The notes: generated by a model from the letters alone, not told the origin. DNA of 64,000 nucleotides from Chelydra serpentina (GCA_037349315.1 JBAIAC010000130.1:186001-250000); one strand, 5' to 3'; counted from the stretch's first letter, positions 39,364 through 50,901 are shown. Made by a program: numbers and translations.

Positions 39364-40266
39364 TTTTTCTCCACTCCCCTAGCTGTCCAGCAAGACACTC
39401 CTCCTTCTGCCACTGGCCTGTCCTTGGGATAACCCCAACCCCTGCAGGACAGAGGGTGGGGAAATGAGCTGAGAAAGCGCCTTAGCATCAGCCAGGGAAA
39501 GCTGGAGGATCTCGGCCAGTCACCTCTTGGAGCCTTGTGGCTTGGCCTCCTCTGCCCTTGGAGGTTGGCCTAGGGAGGCCGGTCTCCCTGCTGGCCTCCC
39601 TTGTGTGACTTGCCAAAGGAGGAAGTGAGGCGGGAATGGGGCAAAAGAGGAAGGTCGTGCTGAGGAAGGCAGGGCAGAAGCTAAGAGTCTCAGTGCGGCT
39701 CAGTGGGGTTAGTCGAGCGCCACCGTTCGTTCTGCCAGAGCCTGGGGAGGTGGGTTGGCTGCTGGGAGGTAGAATCCTGTGTCTGGGCCTGTCGTGCTGG
39801 GCTTTCTCCTGGGTGTGCAGCTGGGCCCTGAACTCACGAGTTTCCCTCATTTCAGAGGCAACACGTGCAGAGGGCGGGATGTGGGGCCATGTGCCCCACC
39901 TGGGTTAGCATCCCTGCTACAGCATGGGGTGCTGCCAGGCTCCCTCCCTGCACAGCAGCGGCTGGAGGGGGGAGTGGAGCGGGGCTGCCTTTGCTGCTTC
40001 CTCTCCCTGCATTGTTCACTCCTGGGAGGGGCTGTTGATGGTAATGGGGATGAACCCTGAAATTGTGCCCCCCCCCGCCCCCTTTCAGCAGAGACCAGTC
40101 GTCTGTGCCTGGTTTCCAGCTCCTCAGCCGGTGGATAATGTGCTATTCTGCCCCGGAGTGGCCGGCCCTGACTTTCTGTCTCAGGAAGGGGAGGAAAAAG
40201 GAATCTATTTTCAAACCCCCAGTCCCACCGCTGACCGAGGGGTGACTTTCTAAGTTCCTGCTACAG
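39364..40266. other. Spacer, nothing recognised
   Basis: The first 170 bp repeat the spacer after the Val gene at 26338. The rest is GC-rich single-copy-looking sequence with no gene that I can support. Confidence 0.4.
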
Positions 40267-40525
40267 TGGAGGATTTAGAGTTAATGGGGCCCTGTGCGCG
40301 GCTTCATTTTCCGGTCCCCCCTTGGGACCCATCCAAGAAAAAGAACATTCTCTCCTATCTCCCCGCATTGGTCTTTTTTCTTCCTCACCTGCCTCCTCCA
40401 TTATCAGTAATGGGAAGTGAAGGAACATCAAGTGAGGTACCTTGATTGGGGCAGGGGGTTGGGGTGTAGGAGGGGTGGTGGGGGTCAGGCTCGGGGAAGG
40501 CGTTTGGGGGGGGGGGGTGTAGTAA
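40267..40525 (+). repeat. Interspersed repeat, inverted at 52640-52870
   Basis: From GTGGAGGATTTAGAGTTAAT through a TAATGGGAAGTGAAGGAACA segment to a G-rich tail; the reverse copy borders the 79-bp minisatellite. Probably a non-autonomous DNA transposon. Confidence 0.55.
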
Positions 40526-40534
40526 GAGGAGGCC

Positions 40535-41000
40535 CTGAAACATAAACCCTTGTATCAGAGGCCCAGTATGAGGCCTAAGGCCTGAGCTAAAGTAATGGGC
40601 AAGACTTTGCTAACAGAAATCAAAGTGAAGCTGTGAGCCAGAGGCAGGCCCTGCTCGCAGAAGCTGGCAAGGAAAGGGCTGATGTTGCAAAAGTACACAA
40701 ACCGAACACTTGTACATTCCACACAGATAACAAGGAACAGACCGACCCATCCTAAAGACAGGGGCAAAAGGGGAATATGATGGATAGAGTTGTTTTGTTC
40801 GAACCAACACGTACAAGGTGAGAGGCGGCACCTTGCTACGTAGAGGGGCTGCACCTCAGTACATCAGGAGTGATGTGTAACTTGTTTGTACCTGTGTATA
40901 AGAATTCACCTCCCAGGAGTTGTCTCTGGCTTTAGAATGAGTCACCACCAGTGACCCATTCAGAGCACCACACCGGTGGCGTCTGACAAGAGGCTGTTAC
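40535..41000 (+). repeat. Possible solo LTR
   Basis: Begins TGAAACATAAACCCTTG and has the composition of a vertebrate endogenous LTR (an AATTCACCTCCC segment after TGTATAAG near 40898). No coding region and the end is not clear. Confidence 0.35.
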
Positions 41001-41341
41001 GGAAACATGCTGTAAGTTTGCTGGTGACATTCAAAGGACCCCCGCCCAGGAGGGTGTTCAATGAGCATTAACCAGCCGGGGAGTTGTCATGACGGGATTT
41101 GCAATTCAGTGACAGATGCCCAAGCACCACACTCTGGGGACTGCTCAAGTCTATGACTCAGTTGCACGAGACCACACCAGGGGGATTGTCCGACCCAGTG
41201 ACTCAGCAAAGCCCACCCAGACATAGCTGGGCAAGTATTTTCTAGGCACATGATCTAAGGGTATAAAATAGGAGACCGTGGCAAAATATTAGCAGGCTAT
41301 TTTTTTAACTACTTGGCCAGTTTGTCTAATGGGCTCATCCC

Positions 41342-41410
41342 TCTATTGGCCAGAAACCAAACCTAGACCTCCCGCTGTAGCTATGACTTCTGCTACTGAA
41401 CCACTAATGC
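41342..41410 (-). pseudogene. tRNA-Gly(GCC)-derived pseudogene
   Basis: GCATTAGTGGTTCAGTAGCAGAA follows the Gly 5' half, and the 3' acceptor pairs (CCAATAG). The anticodon arm is lost, so the anticodon cannot be given. Confidence 0.6.
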
Positions 41411-41797
41411 ACTAAGTCCTCTTGTGAGACATTTCCTTCTGCACAATACTGCTGCTATTCCAGCTATTGACTCCAGGAGACATTTTTCTTAGCCTGGTTT
41501 TGTGCGTCACTTGTGTCTATAGCAAAGGTCAGTCCCTGGCCCTGTGGTCCAGACATCGTCATTCAAATCAAGCTTCAAGTGAACAATCCTTTCCCATTCC
41601 CACTCTGTGGGAGGGGAGACTTTTCAAAGCCCTCTCTGTGCTACTGCACATGGCTAAGCAAAGAGACCAACCCCAAATCCCCCCTGTGCGTTGGGAGCCG
41701 GGTTTGCTGTTTCATTTCTGTATTTCAGGTGATTTCAAGCCCAGGCTTTGGGATTATTTACTAGTGTCTCTGGCATTGGAGCATTACTGTGCTCAGA

Positions 41798-41879
41798 GCT
41801 GTGATGGCCGAGTGGCTAAGGTGTTGGAGTTGAAATCCAAGGGGGTTCCCCTGCGCAGGTTTGAATCCTGCTCACAGCG
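41798..41879 (+). tRNA. tRNA-Ser(TGA)
   Basis: Complete class II tRNA: GCTGTGA/TCACAGC acceptor, perfect TTGGA/TCCAA anticodon stem, loop GTTGAAA with anticodon TGA, long variable arm, and a four-T run about 11 nt downstream. The T loop TTTGAAT has lost C56. Confidence 0.87.
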
Positions 41880-42305
41880 AGGCCTGTGTTTTAGCCTGAT
41901 TTCTAACAAGGGCAATACGTCTATACAGACCCCTAAGACACTCTCAATTCTCTCCCCAACCCAAGTGAATCTGGTTCTGCTCCTTTCCTAGAGATGCCTG
42001 GGACACTACCTCACGCCGTGTCCCTGAGGTGTCAGGCAAACTCTCAGCACCATGGAGCATCCTGACATTGATCCTTGTGACCTGTGGGTTGGATTTATTT
42101 TATTGGGACACGGGACATGTGGAGGATAAGTTAGACTCTTAATTTCCTTAGGGTTCTCCTTCAATATACTTGTATGGTGGTTAATTCATCACCATTACAG
42201 GTCTATTGTATTTATTAGAATAGCACAAGTAAGTCACAGTCTGGTCACCCTTGGTGGGAGGTAATAGGACAAAGCCCCAAATAGCGGAAGTGGCCCTATA
42301 AAATC
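41880..42305. other. Spacer, possible MITE fragment at the end
   Basis: No gene. Around 42240-42300 a degenerate relative of the GGGTGACCAGA element may be present (CTGGTCACCCT, CCCTATAAAATC). Confidence 0.35.
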
Positions 42306-42915
42306 TGTGTCTGGCCAGCGGCAGGACATTAGCACGGCAGGGGAGGGGTGGGTGTGGCAGTGACATCACAAAGGCCTTTTGCAGGACCTCGGCCTATTGG
42401 TCAAAGGTGGTGAGGAGGCGGTGACCTCACAGAGAGATGCTGACATCAGCCAGGCCAGGCCAGGGGCGAGGGGCCAGGGAAACCTCGGAGACCCCCGTGG
42501 ATTTGCTTCAGCAAGTCTCCTTGTCGACGTCTCTCTTGGAGGACTGAGAGATTATTAGGGTTCACGTACGTGAGCGCCAGGAGGAACCTCTTTGGAGTTT
42601 TCTCCTTTCCTTTTACGGACTTTCCTAGAAAACAGACGTCCCTGGTTAGAAGGTACGAGCCTCCGAGAGGTTTGGAACCTGTTCAGTCTGATCCATCTGG
42701 TGCCAGCTGAATTCCAGGCATGGAAAACAGTAGCTTCAGGTGGCAGAATTTTATTCCCCACTTGGGATTTTGTCCCTCAGAATCACTAGGGACATTAGGG
42801 TTTGTCCTTTTTGTTTGACCTTTTCCTCCATCCCTCCCTCCTTTCTCTTCATCTCTTACTTCTTTTGTCCTTTCCCCTGTTCCCCTCCCACCACCAGGAG
42901 AGGTGTAGGTGTGTG
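42306..42915 (+). repeat. Low-copy repeat block, copy 2
   Basis: Direct copy of 11391-11985. The flanks differ, so the block has its own boundaries. No gene recognised. Confidence 0.65.
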
Positions 42916-43164
42916 TGTCTGGTGGGGGGTGCTCTGCAGCTCCCATTGTGGGTGGTCTACCCAAAAATGTGGGGCTGAAATATTGCTCGGACAGTGACCC
43001 CACCGGTGACCTGGGCCATCCTTTGGGCTCTCTGGTGAGAGACCTGTGCCACCCCTGTGACCTGTGTCACAGCCAGTCACATGTGTGATGAATTTTGCTG
43101 TTTCTCTGCATTAATTGTAGAGATTGAGGGATGTTAAGGTAAGAAAGGACCATTATGTGCATCT

Positions 43165-43601
43165 TTAGGACTTTAGGGGCTGGAGCACATGACTTATGAG
43201 GAGAGGCTGAGGGAACTGGGATTGTTTAGCCTGCAGAAGAGAAGAGTGAGGGGGGATTTGATAGCTGCTTTCAACTACCTAAAAGGGGGTTCCAAAGAGG
43301 ATGGATCTAGACTGTTCTCAGTGGTCGAAGATGACAGAACAAGGAGTAATGGTCTCAAGTTGCAGAGGGGGAGGTTTAGGTTGGATATTCGGAAAAACTT
43401 TTTCACTAGTAGGGTGGTGAAGCACTGGAATGGGTTACCTAGGGAGGTGGTGGAATCTCCATCCTTAGAGGTTTTTAAGGTCAGGCTTAACAAAGCCCTG
43501 GCTGGGATGATTTAGTTGGGTTTGGTCCTGCTTTGAGCAGGGCGTTGGACTAGACGACCCCCTGAGGTCCCTTCCAACCCTGAGATTCTATGATTCTATG
43601 A
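43165..43601 (+). mobile_element. CR1 LINE 3' end
   Basis: A single frame covers the C-terminal ~108 residues of CR1 ORF2 (segments [18 protein letters not shown] and [13 protein letters not shown]), followed by the typical 3' end with repeated ATTCTATGAT. Confidence 0.92.
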
Positions 43602-43837
43602 TCCAGTCGCACCTCCTGTATAAGCCAGGCCCCAGCATGTCACCAAGTGGTTCCTGTAGCCAACCATAGCATGGGACTGAGCCAGAGCACGTCTTTTGGA
43701 ACGACATCCACATGCATTAGAGCCAGCTGGCTAACAGAAAATCTTTCTTCTGCAGGGACGTGGGGTTAAGGGACAGGGAGGAAAAGACATGGAGGCTGTG
43801 ACTAAAGTTAGAGCAGCGAGGCCAGGATAACCGGGGC

Positions 43838-43995
43838 TAGGTGCCAGGATTGGCTATCAGAAGACCTGCTGGTTTCTATTCCTGGCTTTGGGACCATGAG
43901 CGAGTCTCTTCACCCCTGGGTGCCTCGGTTTCCCCAACTATCAAATAGAGCTCATCAAGGTTTTGTTTGTTCTCCCCATTTTACAGGGTGGGAAA
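43838..43995 (+). mobile_element. MIR/CORE-like SINE
   Basis: CTGGTTTCTATTCCTGGCTT followed by GAGTCTCTTCACCCCTGGGT and CTCGGTTTCCCC matches the MIR body. Confidence 0.6.
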
Positions 43996-44184
43996 CTGAG
44001 ACTCTGTTGGGACCTGTCTACGCGACAGGTCTGTCGTGCATTTGTAAGCTGCTGACCCCCACATGTTGTTCAGAGCCTGTGGACAACACAGCTCCCAAAG
44101 GTGTGTTTGTTCTGTGCTTATCCCCTATGGACCAGCAGGGCTGGACGGCCTTTTCTCATGGTGCTGTGGGAGCAGGTCCTGGGG

Positions 44185-44526
44185 ACTAAGGGTCTGAAGA
44201 AGCTCTCAAGGACTAATTTTTTAAAATAATTTTTATCAATGAATTGGGAGATAACATCCAATCACTGCTGATAAGATTGGCGGGTGACAAAATACCGGCA
44301 GAGTGGAAATTACTGATGAGGAGAGGGCAGTGATACAGAGCGATGTGGCTCATTCGGCAAGCTGGGCCCATTCAAAGGAAACAAGTTTGACCATAGCCAA
44401 ATGCAAAGTCTTATAGCTAGCAAGGCCTTTCTGGAATGTGTTTGCCTATTGTGGTACACAGGAGGCCTGTGATATGCAGGGGGTCAGATTAGATGATCTA
44501 ATGGTCTCTTCTGACCATAAAGTCTA
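44185..44526 (+). mobile_element. Old CR1-type fragment, internally deleted
   Basis: Copy of parts of 10330-11275 with about 700 bp removed from the middle. Confidence 0.7.
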
Positions 44527-45213
44527 AAGCAGGCCTGCACAACTCGTAAAGCGGCGAGGGCCGTATTACTCCAAAGAAAACAGCTGAGGGCCGAAACCCT
44601 CCGGCCCTGCGCCACCCGCTCTGCGGAAACAACCCCTCCTTCCCCACCGCTGGGGTCTGGAAGCCTGTAGAGGGGGAAAGGAACAGCGCGCATAGGGTGA
44701 CCAGATCACAGCAGTAAAATAGGACCTGCCCCCTCCCCGCTCCGCCCCACGCCACCATCACACCCCTCTTCACCCATCCCCCAGGGGTCACTATATTACT
44801 GCACACAACAGTCAATCAATGCAGTTGTAGATCAATCTCTGCATTATGCATTTTTGTATAACTTTTATATGACTGTATTGAAGCTTGGTAATATGTTATA
44901 GCGGGCCCCTAAGGTAGTATAATTAAGGTAAAAGAAAAATGTCTTTTTGCTAGAAGTAGAATAAGATCTTCCCCCCAAAATCAGGACAGGGGGTGGGGGG
45001 TAATAGGAACCTATATAAGAAAAAGACCTAAAAATCAGGACTGTCCCTATAAAATCGGGACATCTGGTCACCCTACCCCGAGCCCAGAGACAAGCAGCAA
45101 AAAGGACCAATGGACACTGTCCCAGTTTTTGGGCCGCACAGTGAGCCCTCCTACTCACACCCCCTGCGGGCCGCACAGTGAGCCCATCCAGGCCGCATGT
45201 TGTGCCGGCCTGC
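44527..45213 (+). mobile_element. DNA transposon, host of a nested MITE
   Basis: The ends AGCAGGCCTGCACAAC and TTGTGCCGGCCTGCT are inverted. The remaining body, including two GGGCCGCACAGTGAGCC segments, has no ORF. hAT-like is a guess. Confidence 0.6.
44695..45073 (+). mobile_element. Nested MITE with TA target duplication
   Basis: Inverted termini GGGTGACCAGAT and ATCTGGTCACCC with TA on each side, as at 15208-15328, but longer (379 bp). Confidence 0.75.
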
Positions 45214-45289
45214 TGTAGACAAAGAGCCAGTAGAGAGGAGGTTTGTTCATTGACTTGTCGGCTTAAACACTCCCCTTCACTCTATTCTC

Positions 45290-45975
45290 AGACAAAAACT
45301 AGTATTAACTGTTTGCTACTGATGGATGTAGAAAGCATTTGTCGAGTGGAAGATGAGATTTCTGGGGGATTGTTCCCAAGACCCAGTACTTTGTGTTCCA
45401 ACATCTCCCAGCTTCCTTGGTGAAGATAAAACTGAGGTTTCTTTGCAGTGTACAGAATAAAGGAGCTTTTCACCCCAGACGGGACTTGAACCCACAATCT
45501 CTGGCTTAGGAAGCCAATGCCTTATCCATTAGGCCACTGGGGCCCTGAAGTACAACTGATGGAGGGATGGAAATTCCCTCTCATCATTGCACATTCCTCA
45601 CATTTGCTAGGAAGCCAAATACCCCCTTTATGCGCCTTACAGAAATGTCGGCATCCTCTATCAGCGAGGCAACTGGGCAGGTCCCTGACAGAGCTGAGCC
45701 CCACCTTTCTGCAGCCATCTTTAGAGAAGAACCCCATCCCAGAGTCACCCCTCCCTCCGTCAGCACCTCCACGGCTGTGGCTCCCAGTGGCAGTAGGATA
45801 ATTGGGGGGTGAATCCAGGGCTGGAAGCGGGGTCAGGTCAGCCTGTGAGGAGTAACCAGGTGGGGGCAGACCCAGGGTGAGGCTGTGGGCTGCTGGTCAG
45901 TCATTGGGATCAGAGCTCTAGATCAAAGCTGCACAGCGACCTGACACCCAGGGTTACAAGGCCGACATAGTGACC
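45290..45975 (+). repeat. Arg-initiator Met module, copy 2 (Arg part)
   Basis: Direct copy of 32880-33560. The initiator-Met part is missing. Confidence 0.8.
45471..45543 (-). tRNA. tRNA-Arg(CCT)
   Basis: All stems pair: GCCCCAG/CTGGGGT, TTGGC/GCCAG, GTGGG/CCCGT. The loop TTCCTAA gives CCT (AGG). The T loop is TTCAAGT. No T run within ~20 nt downstream. Likely intact. Confidence 0.9.
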
Positions 45976-47051
45976 CCTGTGACAGCATGGGGTTTTCCTT
46001 GTTGCCTATGGGGGTTTTCTTGGTTCCCTAGGGGTTGCATGCAGAGGGGGTGGGACTCAGTTTCCCTGGGTGTTACGGGTGTAACGAGGTGATGGGAGAG
46101 GAAGTTTGTTGTTACAGGGGACTGGCGAGCGGACTGGGGACCCCACCATGGACGTGGCGACAGGTGACCCGGAAGCCAGCTCAGGAGTCCACAGCCGGTC
46201 CTGGCCAGTGGGAGAACAATAGGCTGCGAAGAGAGGAGCCCTGGGGGCCTAACCAGCCGGTTCCAGCCAGAGGGGGCAGAGACGAGAAGAGGCCCAGACG
46301 ACCCTGTTTGCAGGGCTGTTTACCTGGAGAGAAGAGAATGGACAGAGGCAGGGCTTGGGGCCAGTGATATCCCCCGCCCAGTGGGGCAGCAGGGTGGGGC
46401 GGGAGCTCCAGTGGCGTAGCCAGGGGGGATTAGGGGGAGCGGCTGCTCCCCCTGTGAGCACAAGCGGCGGCGCCCACGCCCCACTGGCGGAGCTGGGCTC
46501 GGGCGGGGATTTAAAAGGCCCGCTGCTCCCCGCGGCTGCAGGAGCCGTGGGCCTTTGAAATCCCCGCCCGAGCCCCGCTGCCGGAGCTCCGGCGGCGCTT
46601 TAAAGGGCCCGGGGCTCCCCGCAGCGGCTGGAGCTGCGGGCCCTTTAAGTCACCGCCGGGGAAGCCGGTCCGGTCCGGCACGGCGTACTTGCTGTTGCCA
46701 GTACCGGACCGGACCGGCTTACTTTCACCTCTGGGAGGACCCGGAGCACCTCCCGGAGGCGCCGCCAGGTGAGTACAGGGGGAGCCTGAGGAGGTGCCTT
46801 TTTATAGCACCGCTCCCCCTGTGCTCCGGAGCTGCCTACGGTACTGGGGGGCTCTGGGCTGGGGAGAGGAAGCAGGGAGAGCCCACCGGGATACAGGAGA
46901 GAGCTGGATGTGCTGGGCTCGGGGGAAGCCAGGCCTGAGGGCCCTGAGAGTTCCTGTGCTGTGTTCAACGCTCAATAAACCCTCCTGTGTTACGCTGGCT
47001 GAGAGTCACTCTGGTCTAGAGAACAGGGGGGCAGAGATAATATGGCACAGT
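45976..47051. repeat. GC-rich sequence with an LTR-like 3' part
   Basis: No gene. It ends with GCTCAATAAACCCTCC followed by GCTGGCTGAGAGTCAC, like the end of the LTR-like repeat at 5090-6060. The GC-rich middle (46400-46760) has inverted GGGCCCTTTAAA-type segments. Confidence 0.4.
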
Positions 47052-48354
47052 TCAGGCTTTCAGACATTTTGGTTGACTGTCAGGTTTAATGTTCAATGTC
47101 ACAGTGATTCCCTTCATACTTCCCAGATCCTCTCCAAAAACAGCCGCATGTTTCCTTAGTATAGCGGTGAGACCGGTTTCTCCTTTAGTCATTCGGTGCA
47201 CTTCTGCCCAATTCAGCTGCATCTTCCCAAGCCAAGACCGACCCATTAAGGCTGGGTAATTACCTCTCACCACAAACAGCGGCAATTTAGCAGCCTGTCC
47301 ATTGAGCTCCCCCTTAACATCAATAGTGCCCAACATGGGCACAGCTTCTCCCGTATACGTCTTCAGAACAGTTTTTGTTGCCTTAAGCGGAAGATGCTGT
47401 AGCTTTTCTTTATACACAGTCTCGGAGACCAGCGAGACGGCTGCACCGGTGTCCAGTTCCATGCGTTTGCCATCCAACAACGGGGCTCCCCAGTACCCAT
47501 GTGAGCCCACTGCCAAAGACAAAACGTGCAGTGGCACTTCTTCTTGCGATGAGGTGTCACCTTGGCCATCCTGGGTCTGCTCTAGGGTATGCAGGTTTCC
47601 CCTTTTGGTCAGCCAGACCACAGGCCTCTTTTTCTGTTGTTTACAGTCACACTCGATGGGTCCCTTTTTGCCACAGTGTCGACACACCAGGTCCTTACAC
47701 CAGCATTGAGATGCCCGGTGACCCGGCTTACCACAGCGGTAACATTCCTGACTCTGCACAGTTTTGTGGGTAGGTTCTTGTGACACCTTATGCACCCTAG
47801 GGGATGCACCGATGTATTGCGCCTCCTTTGTAGCCAGTTCCATGGAGACCGCAATAGCAACAGCCTTGTGTAAGGGAAGCTGAGCCTCTGTCAATAGGCG
47901 CTTCCGTATAGCATCACTGTGCAGGCCACACACGAACCTGTCACGCAGGGCATCATTTAACATCTCCTTACAGTCACAGTGTTCCGCAAACCTTTTTAAA
48001 GTTGCTACAAATTGTACAACTGGTTCATCTTCTTTGTGGTCTCTTTTGTGGAACCCACTATATCTTTCAGCAGTTACCAGTGGTTTGGGGGGAAATGGGA
48101 CCCCAGGATTCCCACAATGTCACTGTAAGATTTGGTCTCAGGCTTAACAGGGTGTAGTGAGCTGCGTCGCAGGGAGTAGGTTTTAGCCCCCACAACACTT
48201 AAGAATATTGACACCTTCTTCTCTTCTGTAATGTCGTTGGCAATCACAAAAAGCTCAAAATGCTCAGTACACACGTGCCATTGCACTATGTTCTCCTCAA
48301 AGGGTTCCAGTGGCCCTGTAAGTGTAGCCGTGGGTTTAGTTTCAGGTTTCACAG
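47052..48354 (-). pseudogene. gag: Truncated gypsy gag-protease, right copy
   Basis: Reading leftwards from the primer-binding site: a gag N-terminal part, a frameshift in a C run near 48090, then a frame of over 300 codons. Counting from the ATG at 47963, one CCHC zinc knuckle is at 74-87 and a second at 94-105 with Pro in place of the His. A retropepsin domain with an intact LDTGA active site lies near 165. The frame ends at 47052 by joining unrelated sequence; reverse transcriptase and integrase are missing. Dead, but it is the fuller of the two copies. Confidence 0.88.
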
Positions 48355-48477
48355 TCAGTGCAAACAAGCCAGTTCTCACCCCCTTCCAACGGCTAAATGA
48401 TTTTGGTAGGTTTTTTTTTTCTTTTCTCTTTTTACCTTGACTTCTACTTCCCTCTGTTGCTGGGGCAGCACAGGGAT

Positions 48478-48493
48478 CCCATCCTCGTCGCCA
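48478..48493 (-). other. Primer-binding site, exact tRNA-Ser(GCT) match
   Basis: TGGCGACGAGGATGGG on the minus strand, exactly complementary to the vertebrate tRNA-Ser(GCT) 3' end with CCA. Confidence 0.8.
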
Positions 48494-48496
48494 CTT

Positions 48497-48941
48497 GGTT
48501 GTATCCTTGGGCAGCAGGTTTAGGAAGAAATCATTAAAGAAACAGAGAGCTGAGAGCCATGGAAGCAGCCATTTATTTTCACACACTGAACTAACCAAAC
48601 CAACCAAAACTGGCTGGGCTGTCCCCTAATAATCTAACTCAGTTGCATAGCAACAACAAGGTGCTATTACCACGACAACCAAATACACAACAGGCAGCCT
48701 TGGAGAGGCTGAGCAGAACCCAACCAATCAGGAAAGTGTATTGGGAGAGCCAATCAGGAGAAGGCTTGCTTGGAGCAGTTCACATATAATGAGCTGCTCA
48801 GCAAAGCAAGAGTCAGTCACTCCTTGGAGTTTGGGGAGGGAGGACTGGCTGGCTTGAAGGAGGGAGAAGAGAGGGAACCATGATAAGAGCAAAAGACAGG
48901 CTCCCACGTCATTGGAGAGAGCAAGATGAAGCCTTGCAACA
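48497..48941 (-). mobile_element. LTR of the truncated gypsy element, right copy
   Basis: 445 bp, matching 3375-3819 in reverse. Begins TGTTGCAAGG next to the Gln-type tRNA spacer. Confidence 0.75.
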
Positions 48942-48975
48942 CCCAGTAGTGTTGGGTGGCAAAAGAGCTGCCCCA

Positions 48976-49046
48976 AGGTCCCACCGAGATTTGAACTCGG
49001 ATTGCAGGATATAAAGCCCTGAGTGCTGCCCTTACACCATGGGACC
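48976..49046 (-). tRNA. Gln-type tRNA with anticodon TTA (ochre-suppressor type)
   Basis: A well-preserved Gln body: acceptor GGTCCCA/TGGGACC perfect, T stem CCGAG/CTCGG perfect with loop TTCAAAT, and anticodon stem CAGGG/TCCTG pairing with one G-U. The loop CTTTATA gives TTA, complementary to the stop codon UAA. Position 37 is U rather than a purine, and the D loop is one base short. A four-T run lies about 12 nt downstream. It could be a suppressor or a decaying gene; the sequence alone cannot tell. Confidence 0.8.
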
Positions 49047-49369
49047 AGGGGTGATAATTTTGGGGTTTTCTGACTTATGGTGTAGAAGCGCCTGGGCGGA
49101 CAATTTTTTGCCTCCCTTGCTCAAGGCCTCTCTGGCCAGCCCTCCATTTGCTCAACAAGTCGGCACACAGCGGTTTGCTGTAGACCCAGAAGCCTTTCTT
49201 CCTCCAGACTGTGAGGCCAGTGGGCATGTGAGGAAGTTGTCCCTTCAGTCCCAGGCAGAGAATGGCCTTTCCTAGGAAAGCCCAAGTCCTGAAAAGAAAA
49301 AAATATAATGTCAAGGACGGTACTGAAGAGCTGTCTCTTGAAGTTCTTGGGGGGATATGATGCTTTCTA

Positions 49370-49435
49370 CACCTGACCAAGTACTTGAAACCTCAGATTA
49401 AGAATCTGGGGCTCTACCAACTGAGCTAGCCAGGC
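49370..49435 (-). pseudogene. tRNA-Lys(CTT) pseudogene, deleted
   Basis: Anticodon arm CAGATTCTTAATCTG is Lys(CTT), but about 7 nt of the variable loop and T stem are missing. Inverted partner of 2877-2949. Confidence 0.75.
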
Positions 49436-49789
49436 TCACAAAAGAGAAGGGCAAGGCTGGTGCAGAACAGAAACTAGTCAAGAAAAAGAGGGCAGGAAAC
49501 AATACAGAAAACTTGCTACTCTGGCTCCATTAGGAGCCCTAGCCCCAGCCTGCTCCTCCATCTGGTGCCCAGAGAGCACCCAGAGACGAGGGAGCGTCGT
49601 GTGTTTTTCATACCTGAGCAATATAATGATGCTGCAATAACTTTGTAGTGCAGACCTGGCCAAGGATTCACACACACAGAAGCTTGCAAGGAAAACGTCA
49701 CCTGCTCCTCTGCTTTGCAGAATCCAAACACAAGCAAAGGCCCAGGTGGGGGCTGGTAGGGAGTCAGGTGTGGTTAGCTGGAATGGGCA

Positions 49790-49863
49790 GGCACCATGGC
49801 TCAGCTGGTTAAAGCACTTGTTTTGTAAACAGGAGATTCTGGGTTCAACTCCCAGTGGTGCCT
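49790..49863 (+). tRNA. tRNA-Thr(TGT)
   Basis: Acceptor GGCACCA/TGGTGCC and T stem CTGGG/CCCAG are perfect; the anticodon stem CTTGT/ACAGG has one wobble; loop TTTGTAA gives TGT. A four-T run lies about 11 nt downstream. Paralogue of Thr(CGT) at 2450-2523. Confidence 0.9.
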
Positions 49864-50374
49864 TGTTGAGTGGCTTTTGGGGCACCTGGTATTGGCTAAT
49901 CTCAGAAAACAAAATACAGAGCTAGACGGACCTTTGGTCTAGCCCAGTGTGGCTGTTTTTATGGTTTAAATTACACTCCCAGGCACTGATAATAGAGTTA
50001 CGGAAAGTTTGGGAGTTAAGAGCCGACAGGTCCGTGTTCCAGGCCGCTCCCAGACGACCCCTCCCTCTGGGACAGGGGCAGGTCTGACTCTCACACCAAA
50101 TGGCTCCTTGTGGCTGCCAGAATCTGTGGGCGGCTCATTTAGTTTACGCCGAGGGTGGAGTCCTGCTTTGTGCACCGTGTCTGAGACTGAAAATCCTAAA
50201 CCACCCTTTGAAATAACGAATGCAGCAGGACGTGTTATGGTCCCTGCCCCAAAGCAGACAGACCAATGGGGAACTGCCAGTGAGCCCAGGGTAATACTCC
50301 ACGGCCGATTTCCCTTTGTCACTTGCTAAACTCCCTCCCAACCTCGTGGGGTCGCAGAGCCCGGTACTGAGCCT

Positions 50375-50775
50375 GAGCCGAGATGTCTACACTGCAAATT
50401 TACCACCCCACAGCCCAGACCTGGGAGCCTGAGCTGGCACGGGGCAGCCCTGAGTGTTCATTGCAGTGTGGACATAGCCTAGCGTTACGTCTACACTGCC
50501 ATTAACACACCCAAGTCACTGTTCTCAAACCCTGGGTCAGCTGGTCCAGGCTTGTGGGGCTTGTGCTGCAGGGCTATAAAATTACAGTGTAGATGCTTGG
50601 GCTTGAGCCCAGCCTCTGAGATCCCACGAGGGGTGAGGGTCTCCGAGGCCTGGCTCCAGCCTGAGCCTAATGTCCACACTGCAGCTTTTAGCCCCACAAC
50701 CAGAGACCGAGACGTCCAAGTCAGACGATCCAGGCCAGCCGGGCTGCAGGGCTGTTATCACAGTATAGATGCACC
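50375..50775. mobile_element. Nested hAT-like MITEs
   Basis: Two elements with ends such as GATGTCTACACTGC and GCAGTGTGGACAT (50381-50477), then ACGTCTACACTGCC, with internal AGTGTAGATGC and ending near 50770. No coding capacity. Confidence 0.5.
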
Positions 50776-50901
50776 GAGGGACGTGTTTGCTAGGTTTGGA
50801 TGCATTTGCACAGGGAAACGATGAGGCATCCCCATTCGGTGGAACTCCTGAACAGAATGGAAATGGATATGCAAAATTTTTGTTAAAGGATCAGGATTCA
50901 A

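Larger units (their letters stand above)
47935..50300 (-). repeat. Right copy of the inverted segmental duplication
   Basis: Reverse complement of 2020-4437 with scattered differences; gag sequence continues ~900 bp further than in the left copy. Confidence 0.85.
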
